A stretch of DNA of 64,000 nt from positions 1 through 64,000 of the forward strand of contig CAYREY010000012.1 of NCBI GenBank assembly GCA_964423405.1. Direction: 5' to 3'. This document shows positions 44,401-50,157 of the stretch, in pieces. A program made the translations under genes and the position numbers. A model generated the notes under the pieces. That model was not told where the DNA came from, searched no databases, and saw only the letters and a list, made by a program, of their open reading frames with translations. How positions within the stretch are numbered: position 1 is the stretch's first letter; every line of letters starts with the position of its first letter. The stretch is from Bog-950 sp964423405. Lineage in GTDB: Bacteria; Bacteroidota; Bacteroidia; Chitinophagales; LD1.

Positions 44401-45070
44401 CGAGAGCGCCTGGCGCGAAATGGCCAAGCAGATAGCGCATGAGATTAAGAACCCGCTGACCCCTATGAAACTGAGCATACAGTACCTGCAGCGGGCTATA
44501 GATGAAGGCAACCCTAACATAGAGCAACTGGCCAAAAAGGTGGCGCGTACGCTGGAAGAGCAGATAGAAAACCTGTCGAGCATTGCTACGGCGTTTTCAT
44601 CGTTTGCCAAAATGCCAAAGGCGCAAAATGAGATTATTAACCTGAATGAGTTGCTGAAATCGATAACCGACCTTTTTGCCCGCGAGGAGAATGTGTCGGT
44701 TACGTTTACCACCTCAGCCGAAAGTCCTTTAGTGTTTGCCGATAAAAACCAACTGGTGAGTGTGTTTAACAACCTGGTGAAGAACGCTATACAGAGCATA
44801 CCCGAACAGCGTAAGGGGTTTGTAGATGTACATATAAAAGATGAGGACGGTTGGGTTACTGTAACCGTAAGCGATAACGGCAGCGGCATACCCAGCGATA
44901 ACTACGATAAAGTATTTGTACCTAACTTTACTACCAAATCATCGGGTACGGGGCTGGGGCTGGCTATTACCAAGCAGATTATTGATGGTAACGGGGGACG
45001 TATATGGTTTGAGAGTGCCGAGAACGTGGGCACTGCCTTTTTTGTGCGGATGAAACAATATGAGGGCTAA
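41402..45070 (+). CDS. very large NtrY-like HAMP sensor histidine kinase
   Basis: 1222 residues, TTG start at 41402. There is a short N-terminal helix, then a periplasmic domain (about 30-195), then a block of about seven membrane helices (about 200-470). A second extracytoplasmic sensor domain covers about 475-695, helices lie near 705 and 755, a further sensor domain spans about 775-920, and HAMP is at about 940-1000. The kinase core has H1013 in QIAHEIKNPLTPM, N-box NLVKNAIQS, G1 SDNGSGIP and G2 GTGLGLAITK. The HEIKNPLTPM H-box is NtrY-type. No response regulator gene is adjacent. The signal is unknown. Confidence 0.9.
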   Translation: MALTDTLKKYFLPLLLVVALGISVLRPSTESLRTVGQQLQQRLNDAEAYFDEVVQQPALRKALATSNEEAAVIEDAEAYGLMLYYYKGGILKHWTSSSTLPPLTPTSIDEGTGFYKLKNGWYQLSKYTDTATGDVIVGLYTVKSEFPFENKFLKNEFAPAFKAPHTISLSDQSIQGSVPVKNLKGDFLFCIYPSGDAQEADINYLLLLAQLVLLALVFYYINTAAKWAHTRWGFIPGFAVLLLLIAVVRGAMIWFDQPSEFYKLDLFDPRYYGSSVVTKSLGDLVINSILLTWVVIYYSLHHSLPGSYQRLNRFIRLQSIALVFVYSWLVWWVFKTLVLDSTISFEVYNILSLNQYSLLGLVCIALLLVSHFLIARNIFAGLLTIATPRKWVLGFAAMYGVLFAVAAVNSFFVESLVFSALWSIAFVYILYTMQQRDSSLAVRNLILYVAFYSILATFLIENLYERKERNQRKFFSGKLVSERDFVAEYLFGDIASRIGSDAFIRNFFTNPILSKKEVTDRVNSLYLGGYFNKFNLKLYAFDTAGKPLRNDDTLTLGDWKRLTGADSLPLRSLSYINDTALNYSYLSFIGVSNDSTPLGTLMLRLNPKVYYGQNVYPELLLGSNLTVSNNVNNYAYAIYQNNKLIAQSGDFSYSYYWNQAYDFEGSDFKFIEEDEWEHSIQRFANGKQVIVSVPREPVFEPVATFSYLFTFLFLSVLVLLVGFRLLSHGTIDSIIPEDLALSFRTRINYSMLAMIVVSFVIIGIITISFFSRQYDNFYTDRLLRKEKVVHASLEYFIQRTNNTRITKGNSELDFEVARLAEINAVDINLYDRSGDLVVASQPIVYDKGLVSRKMNPDAYFELESNRTAQVTAQEQIGGLKYQATYAPVRDSRGETVAYIGIPYFERSKNVDDEVSSFLVALMNVYVFLLICAAVLAYFISNSITRPLTIISEKLRILNLNKINEPIEWNSRDEIGILVSEYNKMIAELEQSAQKLAKGERESAWREMAKQIAHEIKNPLTPMKLSIQYLQRAIDEGNPNIEQLAKKVARTLEEQIENLSSIATAFSSFAKMPKAQNEIINLNELLKSITDLFAREENVSVTFTTSAESPLVFADKNQLVSVFNNLVKNAIQSIPEQRKGFVDVHIKDEDGWVTVTVSDNGSGIPSDNYDKVFVPNFTTKSSGTGLGLAITKQIIDGNGGRIWFESAENVGTAFFVRMKQYEG

Positions 45071-45074
45071 AAAA

Positions 45075-45104
45075 GAAGGCCTGACACAGAACGTGCAGGC
45101 CTTC
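45075..45104 (-). terminator. terminator for the minus-strand coiled-coil gene
   Basis: GAAGGCCTG (45075-45083) pairs with CAGGCCTTC (45096-45104). Read on the minus strand the stem is followed by six T. It lies between the convergent kinase and coiled-coil genes. Confidence 0.75.
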
Positions 45105-45127
45105 GACACACTAACTAAGACACCTCG

Positions 45128-45508
45128 CTAGGAGGCTATGGAGAGAAGTTTGTTGGTTTGATATTTGAGCAGAAACACAGCCTGCTCTGATTTACGCACC
45201 TTTTCGCGGTAACGGTTATTTTCTATCAGGTCGTCCAGCGGAATTACCTTCTTATCGGCCCGGCCAGCAAACTTACTACGCAGTTTCTGTATATCTTTAC
45301 TCAACTCATGCAATGCGCTTTTCTGCGACTCTATTGCGGTGCGAAGTTGCGACAGTTGCTGTTTAAATTGCATATCGTTAACACTAGTTTGCAATTGTTT
45401 TGTTACAGTTTGTGTGCTGTTAAGGTGTTCCTCGTAAGCCAATAATGAGCCTATCCACTCGTTATGGAGTTTCTCAAACGGCCCTTCGGTTGTTTTAATC
45501 GTTTCCAT
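45128..45508 (-). CDS. small coiled-coil protein, unknown function
   Basis: 126 residues, no signal peptide or membrane segment. Predicted helical throughout (TEGPFEKLHNEWIGSLLAYEEHL, FKQQLSQLRTAIESQKSALHE). It ends with a basic region and a C-terminal helix (KVRKSEQAVFLLKYQTNKLL). It begins next to the repeat region, and its terminator faces the histidine kinase. No family recognised. Confidence 0.7.
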   Translation of the reverse strand: METIKTTEGPFEKLHNEWIGSLLAYEEHLNSTQTVTKQLQTSVNDMQFKQQLSQLRTAIESQKSALHELSKDIQKLRSKFAGRADKKVIPLDDLIENNRYREKVRKSEQAVFLLKYQTNKLLSIAS

Positions 45509-45603
45509 ATATGGTAGATGTATACAGATAACGTTTGGTTTAATGTGTTAGTGTGCCTGTTAAAGTATTTTTACAATTATGACATTACTATGACATTTAG
45601 TGC

Positions 45604-45960
45604 CAGCGCCCAAAGGCCCTGGCAAACACTGGAATAAATACATTTTATAGAGCAGGCTAAAGCCTGTCTGTATTTCTGCAAGGCTGGTTGTTTTTCTTTT
45701 TGGCTTGAACCAAAAAGAAACAAAAAGTTCAAGGCTGTGTGACTTCGGGCTAAAAATCATTTCGTAAACCTAAACTGCACGAACTTGTGGCGCGGAGCAA
45801 GTTCGTGCCATCTAATCAAGATTTGTCTGCGCCACTTCGGACAGCGTGCAGTTTTAACGGTTTACTTCATGATTTTTTTAACGCCCGAATTCACAAGGCC
45901 GGTAGGTTACTTATCATCTGTATACAAGGATTTAGGGGTAAGCTTTAGCCTGATTTAACC
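45604..45960. repeat. tandem palindromic repeat, unit 1 (357 bp)
   Basis: First complete copy of a unit with a period of 357 bp (for example CAGGCTAAAGCCTG recurs at 45652 and 46009). It contains a perfect 11-bp inverted repeat (GCACGAACTTG 45777-45787, CAAGTTCGTGC 45798-45808). Long outer complementary arms (45746-45780 with 45846-45887) make most of the unit one imperfect hairpin. No protein is encoded. Confidence 0.85.
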
Positions 45961-46320
45961 GGAGCCTGAAGGCCCCGGCTATAATGGAAATAGATGCACT
46001 TTTATAAAGCAGGCTAAAGCCTGTCTGTATTTCTGCAAGGCTGGTTGTTTTTCTTTTTGGCTNNNNNNNNNNNNNNNNNNNNNNNNNNNNNNNNNNNNNN
46101 NNNNNNNNNNNNNNNNNNNNNNNNNNNNNNNNNNNNNNNNNNNNNNNNNNNNNNNNNNNNNNAACTGCACGAACTTGTGGCGCGGAGCAAGTTCGTGCCA
46201 TCTAATCAAGATTTGTCAGCGCCACTTCGGACAGCGTGCAGTTTTAACGGTTTACTCCATGATTTTTTTAACGCCCGAATTCACAAGGCCGGTAGGTAGC
46301 GGTGTTGCATTGGGTTTATT
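45961..46320. repeat. tandem palindromic repeat, unit 2, interrupted by the assembly gap
   Basis: Second copy, nearly identical to the first over its sequenced parts (for example the CACGAACTTG palindrome and the GATTTTTTTAACGCCC arm). The middle is replaced by N. The bases missing here correspond to 45706-45772 in unit 1 (67 nt). Confidence 0.85.
46063..46162. other. assembly gap, 100 N
   Basis: Exactly 100 N, a conventional placeholder length. The flanks are copies of the same repeat, so the assembler most likely failed on the tandem array. Open frames that cross this run are not genes. Confidence 0.98.
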
Positions 46321-46322
46321 AG

Positions 46323-46389
46323 CCAGAGCCTGAAGGCCCCGGCTACTATTTAGAATAAATGCACTTTTATAAGCAGGCTAAAGCCTGCT
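46323..46389. repeat. partial third repeat unit
   Basis: The start of another unit (GAGCCTGAAGGCCCCGGCTA, then GCACTTTTATAAGCAGGCTA) ends in a perfect GCAGGCT/AGCCTGC palindrome, after which similarity stops. Confidence 0.75.
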
Positions 46390-46426
46390 ATTGCCAGTGA
46401 GTATAAGTTTACTGTTGCTTGTATTT

Positions 46427-46503
46427 ACTGCCGACTGCAAATTGCGTACTGCAAACTATTTTTATTGTATTTGTTGCTGACTGCCGACTGTGGACTGTCA
46501 ACT
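46427..46503. repeat. degenerate CTGCCGACTG-type filler
   Basis: Loose repetition of TACTGC / CTGCCGACTG / ACTGTCAACT words with no reading frame. Related word patterns occur at 38767-38790, at 30510-30535 and inside the E2 gene linker (974-1008). It lies just beyond the stop codon of the Lrp/AsnC gene. Confidence 0.45.
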
Positions 46504-46981
46504 ACTTCTGTTTTTCCTGTTTGATTTTTATCTGTCGGGTAAAGCTTTCCTCGAGTGAAATAAGTGTTTCGGTGCGGCTGATGCCCTCTATTTTTTGCAG
46601 TTTATCGTGTAGTACCTCGCGCAGGTGTTGGGTATCGCGACATACTATTTTAAGGAACAACGAATAGTTGCCGGTGGTGTAGTTGCAGGAGAGTACCTCG
46701 TCTATCTTTTTTAGTTGTGTTACCACTTTATCGTACATATCGCTGCGTATTAAATATACGCCAATAAAGGCGGTAATATCCATGCCCAGTTTACCCAGGT
46801 CTATTTGTAATTGCGGAGCTTTTACTATGCCCAGCTTTTCCATTTTGTTCATACGTACGTGCACGGTGCCGGGGCTGATATATAGTTTTTTGCCTATTTC
46901 AGTATAGGGGGTAAAGGCATCTTCCATCAATATGTTCAATATCTGTAAATCGGTGTTGTCAATTTCGTAATGCAGGGCCAT
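46502..46981 (-). CDS. Lrp/AsnC family transcriptional regulator
   Basis: 159 residues. The N-terminal winged HTH (IDNTDLQILNILMEDAFTPYTEIGKKLYISPGTVHVRMNKMEKLG) is classic for the family. The C-terminal RAM/AsnC effector-binding domain has ITAFIGVYL and VLSCNYTTGNYSLFLKIVCRD. Such regulators respond to amino acids. It is divergent from the tRNA-like RNA; a TATTTTTG box on the minus strand (47012-47019) may be its -7 element. Confidence 0.92.
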   Translation of the reverse strand: MALHYEIDNTDLQILNILMEDAFTPYTEIGKKLYISPGTVHVRMNKMEKLGIVKAPQLQIDLGKLGMDITAFIGVYLIRSDMYDKVVTQLKKIDEVLSCNYTTGNYSLFLKIVCRDTQHLREVLHDKLQKIEGISRTETLISLEESFTRQIKIKQEKQK

Positions 46982-47091
46982 ATTTTAATGCTGTTTTTGA
47001 TTTATTGTCAACAAAAATAATTATTTATTGATAATAGTGTATTTGTTATGCATAAAGTATTGAATTATTAGCAATGAATGGGCTGGGTTAT

Positions 47092-47099
47092 TATATTTG
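47092..47099 (+). promoter_or_regulatory. probable -7 element for the tRNA-like transcript
   Basis: TATATTTG is a full TAnnTTTG match, placing a start site near 47106, 17 bases before the first acceptor-stem base. No TTG lies at the usual -33 spacing, the nearest being 47060-47062. Confidence 0.45.
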
Positions 47100-47122
47100 C
47101 ATCATCGTTCTACGAAATACAA

Positions 47123-47272
47123 TGTTGGGTGATGAAACTGGCAGACATGCCCTCCTGTCTCGGGGGTGAGGATAACGGGATAAATCTGAGTTGCATTTAC
47201 TCAGGCAGCAATGCAGGATTAAATGCAACCACGACTAACTGCCTTATGTAGGTTCGACTCCTACCCCAACAG
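47123..47272 (+). tRNA. tRNA-like RNA: GTC (Asp) anticodon, class II D-arm, 81-nt structured variable region
   Basis: A complete cloverleaf is visible. The acceptor is TGTTGGG (47123-47129) with CCCAACA (47265-47271), 7/7 pairs. The D-stem is ATG/CAT (47132-47134, 47146-47148) around an 11-nt loop AAACTGGCAGA, the Leu/Ser-type form. The anticodon stem is CCCTC/GGGGG (47150-47154, 47162-47166, one G-U pair) with loop CTGTCTC. The T-arm is GTAGG-TTCGACT-CCTAC (47248-47264), followed by discriminator G47272. CCA is not encoded. The anticodon GTC, C38, G73 and G2-C71 are aspartate identity features in E. coli; G10 is absent (A here). T at position 37 is odd. The variable region (47167-47247) is 81 nt instead of 4-24 and can form a pseudoknot. 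It may be a functional unusual tRNA, a regulatory tRNA mimic, or a tRNA with an insertion. Confidence 0.65.
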
Positions 47273-47275
47273 CAT

Positions 47276-47324
47276 TATAGTGGCCCGTTCAGTTTGCCTC
47301 TGGCAAATTGAACGACGCTACTAC
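47276..47324 (+). ncRNA. long hairpin downstream of the tRNA-like RNA
   Basis: CGTTCAGTTTGCC and GGCAAATTGAACG (47286-47298, 47302-47314) form 13 pairs with one G-U and a TCT loop. Outside an internal loop, TAGTGGC pairs with GCTACTA. No T-run follows, so it is not an ordinary terminator. It lies between the RNA and the microprotein gene and could be a leader, a processing site or an attenuator. Confidence 0.55.
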
Positions 47325-47346
47325 GGATAGTTAAAACCTTGTTCTT

Positions 47347-47466
47347 ATGAAAGCGTTTCCGGCATTTATAGTTTTTCTGCTGGTGTACTACACACTCTGG
47401 CTGATAAGCCTGCCGGTATTACTGCTCAGGATGTTCCTTAACCGGTTATCGGGGCACGATGAATAG
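47347..47466 (+). CDS. 39-residue membrane microprotein downstream of the tRNA-like RNA
   Basis: ATG at 47347 to TAG at 47464-47466. The product has a hydrophobic helix (AFIVFLLVYYTLWLISLPVLLL, about 6-27) and a short polar tail (RMFLNRLSGHDE). One membrane helix with an amphipathic basic continuation is coherent for a small membrane protein. It ends before an intrinsic terminator and shares the transcription direction of the tRNA-like RNA 75 bases upstream. No family recognised, and the ribosome binding site is weak. Confidence 0.55.
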   Translation: MKAFPAFIVFLLVYYTLWLISLPVLLLRMFLNRLSGHDE

Positions 47467-47522
47467 GAGAGAGGTTACTAAAGATTTTTTCTGTTACGGA
47501 TTTTGAGCGATCTGTTTGAGCG

Positions 47523-47550
47523 AAAGGCCACCTTAGGGTGGCCTTTTTGT
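47523..47550 (+). terminator. intrinsic terminator after the microprotein gene
   Basis: AAAGGCCACC (47523-47532) pairs with GGTGGCCTTT (47537-47546) around TTAG, followed by a T-run. It would end a transcript covering the tRNA-like RNA, hairpin and microprotein. The next 300 bases up to 47850 are AT-rich, with only the short repeat below. Confidence 0.85.
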
Positions 47551-47696
47551 TTTAGCCTATTCTGGTTCATTTCATTCTTTTCTATTACCGGTGGTTACAA
47601 TTTAAACCAGTAATCATAAGGGGGTATTTTAAATTTTATTATAACTATTTGTAATATCTAAAATGCTGATAAATAGTATGTTAAAAGACAGGGAAA

Positions 47697-47765
47697 GGGT
47701 GGGTTAACATCAAAATTTTGTAATAAGCTGTTTGTGAGTACTTTAAGCAGGGGGTGGGTTAACAT
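47697..47765. repeat. two direct copies of GGGTGGGTTAACAT
   Basis: Identical 14-base words at 47697-47710 and 47752-47765, 55 bases start to start, each containing the palindrome GTTAAC. A third, inverted 13-base copy lies at 55464-55476. They precede the promoter of the lipoprotein gene and could be regulator sites. Confidence 0.45.
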
Positions 47766-47851
47766 GTTAAGGGGGGGACACGTTTCTGCTTGTAAGCAAC
47801 ATGTAGGCACTGGTAGTACATTAACTTTCACTTTAATTTAACCGGCGAAAG

Positions 47852-47883
47852 TTGTCCATCGGTTTTTGATGAACGTAATTTTG
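47852..47883 (+). promoter_or_regulatory. Bacteroidetes-type promoter for the lipoprotein gene
   Basis: TTG at 47852-47854, a 21-base spacer, and TAATTTTG at 47876-47883. Both boxes fit the -33/-7 consensus, giving a leader of roughly 50 nt before the ATG at 47942. Confidence 0.6.
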
Positions 47884-47941
47884 TAGTACAGAAAGCAACC
47901 GGCACCCAACCGGTAGATTGTTCACCTTAAATACCTGTACC

Positions 47942-48487
47942 ATGAAACCCCTCGCACAAATTACAAAGCTACTGCTGGTTATGCTTGTACTAACCGCCTG
48001 TAGTAAAACCGAACTGAATGAAATTGGAATAGATACCTCAACCGGCCAGCACAAAAGCGCTGCTCTGGGCGAGTTTCCTAACAGCGGCTATAAGCCGTTG
48101 AGCAAACTGGGCCTGAGCAGGCTGTACTATCAGGGCCAGTTATATAACCTGTTGTTTAAGCAACTGCGCGATGATGCACCGGAAACACCACGCGACCTTA
48201 CCACCGATCAGCTATTTATTTACGACAGGTCGGCTGGACCCGGTAATCAGTTGTTGCCTGTAGCCCGGCAAATGGCTGCCCATGGCGAAAGTGTGGTGCT
48301 GGAGGCCGTGGTTATCAAGTTCAGGGCTGGTGTAACGCCCCGTCATTTCTACTCGGCTGCAGAGGTATATACCGCCAGCCGTGGCATACAGCCAGAGATA
48401 ACATTAGAACCAACAGGCGTGTTTTTCAGGGGTAGTACCTTTGGCAATGCAGCACAAACTACCGGCGATATTAATGGTGGTGGTTAA
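47942..48487 (+). CDS. small lipoprotein, unknown function
   Basis: 181 residues from the ATG at 47942; an in-frame start at 47918 would spoil the signal sequence. The lipobox is VLTAC (Cys about residue 18). The mature part has no motif I recognise. It is polar, with stretches such as NSGYKPLSKLGLSRLYYQGQ and FRAGVTPRHFYSAAEVYTASRG, and ends in a Gly-rich tail. Predicted to be membrane-anchored and exported. Confidence 0.78.
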   Translation: MKPLAQITKLLLVMLVLTACSKTELNEIGIDTSTGQHKSAALGEFPNSGYKPLSKLGLSRLYYQGQLYNLLFKQLRDDAPETPRDLTTDQLFIYDRSAGPGNQLLPVARQMAAHGESVVLEAVVIKFRAGVTPRHFYSAAEVYTASRGIQPEITLEPTGVFFRGSTFGNAAQTTGDINGGG

Positions 48488-48538
48488 TAGAAGACAGACG
48501 TAGTGGTACCGGGTATCTGTACAAGGTATCCGGTATCA

Positions 48539-48880
48539 CTATTTTTCCAGTTGCTCTTTCATCTCTACCAAAAAGCCGCGTACCTTTTTAAGCCGTTCTA
48601 CCAGTTGAAATTTTTTCTTCTCTTCCTCCAGCTTGGATTTAAGCTGAACTTTGGCCCCTTCCAGCGTATAGCCTTTATCGCGCACCAGGTGATAGATAAG
48701 ACGTAGTGTGGCTATATCATCTTTGGTAAAAAAGCGGTCGCCTTTGCCGTTTTTGCGCGGCTTAAGTATATCGAACTGTGTTTCCCAATAGCGTATCAGC
48801 GAGGCGTTAACCTCCAGCATGGTAGCTACCTCACCAATAGAGTAATACAGTTTTTCAATCTCCTTTTCTTTCCAGGCCAC
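48539..48880 (-). CDS. MerR family transcriptional regulator
   Basis: 113 residues. The MerR HTH is at YYSIGEVATMLEVNASLIRYWETQFDIL and the wing at RFFTKDDIATLRLIYHLVRDKGYTLEGAK, followed by a helical, Lys/Glu-rich C-terminus. It has no cysteine pattern for metal sensing. It sits beside the M23 peptidase and alaS. The spacer to the peptidase gene (48881-49055) is AT-rich with scattered GTGTTAA words and no gene. Confidence 0.9.
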   Translation of the reverse strand: MAWKEKEIEKLYYSIGEVATMLEVNASLIRYWETQFDILKPRKNGKGDRFFTKDDIATLRLIYHLVRDKGYTLEGAKVQLKSKLEEEKKKFQLVERLKKVRGFLVEMKEQLEK

Positions 48881-49055
48881 AATGAAATGTGTTAATGAAC
48901 CGACGTGTTAATGTGTTAAAGTGAATAGCTAACATAGTAGCCTATTCTGCGCATAATTAGTGCATTATGGCGAAGTGGTCAAGCGTAAAGCTGAAGTGTT
49001 AGTAACGTGTTTTCAACCTTAACACTTAGGTACATTAAATCCTTAACACAAAGTA

Positions 49056-50069
49056 TTAGTCAAGCGTTTGGCCCGGAGAGTTGGATATCTCAAGCATCTT
49101 TTCGAAGTCGGCATCCTTCAGGTCGTTGTAGTAAAAGTAAACCGGGTTAACGGCTGCGCCGTTTTTAAGTACTTCGTAGTGCAGGTGCGGCCCGGTAGAT
49201 TTACCGGTATTACCCGTGTTGCCTATTACCTCGCCGCGGGTTACTTTCTGGCCCGGCCTTACCTTAAAACGGCTAAGGTGCGCATAGCGGGTGCGGTAGC
49301 CGTAGCCGTGGTTTACCACAATCTCGTTACCATACCCGCTAAAGCTGTAGTTAACCTGCTCAACCGTTCCATCGCCGGTTACGTGTATCTCGGTACCAAC
49401 AGGGCAGGTAAAATCCATACCCTCGTGAAAACGCTGTATTTTATAAACAGGGTCTATACGCCAGCCATAGCCCGAGGCCATACGCTCCAGCCTTTTGTTG
49501 GGTATGGGTTGTATGCTGGGTATGGATACCAGCATCTTCTCTTTGTTCTTTACCAACTCGGCAATCTCATCGTAGCTTTTGCTTTGTATTACCATTTGCT
49601 TTTTAAGCCGGTCAACCTTTACGGCAAGGTCTTTCATCAGGTCGCCATTATCAAACTTCTCCAGGTAGCGGTATTTGTTAACTCCACCCGAGCCAGCCTG
49701 CCATACGTCTTTATCTATGGGGTCGGCCTCAAACATTACGCGGTATATGTTCCCATCGCGGTAGTGCAAGCCATCCAGTACACTGCTCAGGCGGTCCACT
49801 TCCTGGTTCATAATGTAGTACTGGTCTTTCATTTCGTTCAGCTCGGCCCGTAGCTCTTTCTCTTTAGGTGACCCGAATATTTTGTAGTAGATGGTAGATA
49901 TGGCCAGCGAGAACACCAAAGCAGCTACCAGAAATGAGAAAACCCTGAAAATGCGGTTAGTCCAGCTAACCACCGCTTTCTCGTAACTGAGGGTGTGGGT
50001 ATTAAATACAAATCGGTCCTTCTTTTTAAGAAGTGCCAGTTTGTTTAGTATGTTATTGAATATGCCCAA
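49056..50069 (-). CDS. M23 family peptidoglycan endopeptidase, membrane-anchored
   Basis: 337 residues. There is a membrane helix (FRVFSFLVAALVFSLAISTIYY, about 38-60), a coiled-coil section (about 70-185) and a C-terminal lysostaphin-type LytM domain (about 215-315). Zinc ligands are in FHEGMDFTCPVG (H, D) and GPHLHYEV (HxH). It cleaves or regulates cleavage of peptidoglycan crosslinks. It is divergent from alaS. Confidence 0.92.
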   Translation of the reverse strand: MGIFNNILNKLALLKKKDRFVFNTHTLSYEKAVVSWTNRIFRVFSFLVAALVFSLAISTIYYKIFGSPKEKELRAELNEMKDQYYIMNQEVDRLSSVLDGLHYRDGNIYRVMFEADPIDKDVWQAGSGGVNKYRYLEKFDNGDLMKDLAVKVDRLKKQMVIQSKSYDEIAELVKNKEKMLVSIPSIQPIPNKRLERMASGYGWRIDPVYKIQRFHEGMDFTCPVGTEIHVTGDGTVEQVNYSFSGYGNEIVVNHGYGYRTRYAHLSRFKVRPGQKVTRGEVIGNTGNTGKSTGPHLHYEVLKNGAAVNPVYFYYNDLKDADFEKMLEISNSPGQTLD

Positions 50070-50157
50070 AACCTAAGCTCTTTAGTTAAATCTTTTATTT
50101 TCGCCGTTCCCAATTTGGGGCTAAATTATCATCATTTTTCATTTAGAGAATCAGCAC

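Noticed and set aside
45932..46299. Open frames running across the N run
   Set aside because: They exist only because N is read through as X, and they lie within palindromic repeats.
47123..47272. tmRNA interpretation of the tRNA-like RNA
   Set aside because: Full D-arm and anticodon arm are present, total length is only 150 nt, and no tag reading frame ending in an ALAA-type tail is found.
47123..47272. Group I intron-bearing tRNA or tRNA-Sec
   Set aside because: 81 nt is too short for a group I intron and the insertion is not in the anticodon loop; the anticodon is GTC, not TCA, and the acceptor and T stems have 7 and 5 pairs as in ordinary tRNAs.
48960..49015. tRNA-looking stretch GGCGAAGTGGTCAAGCG
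   Set aside because: No T-arm and no acceptor complement can be found downstream.
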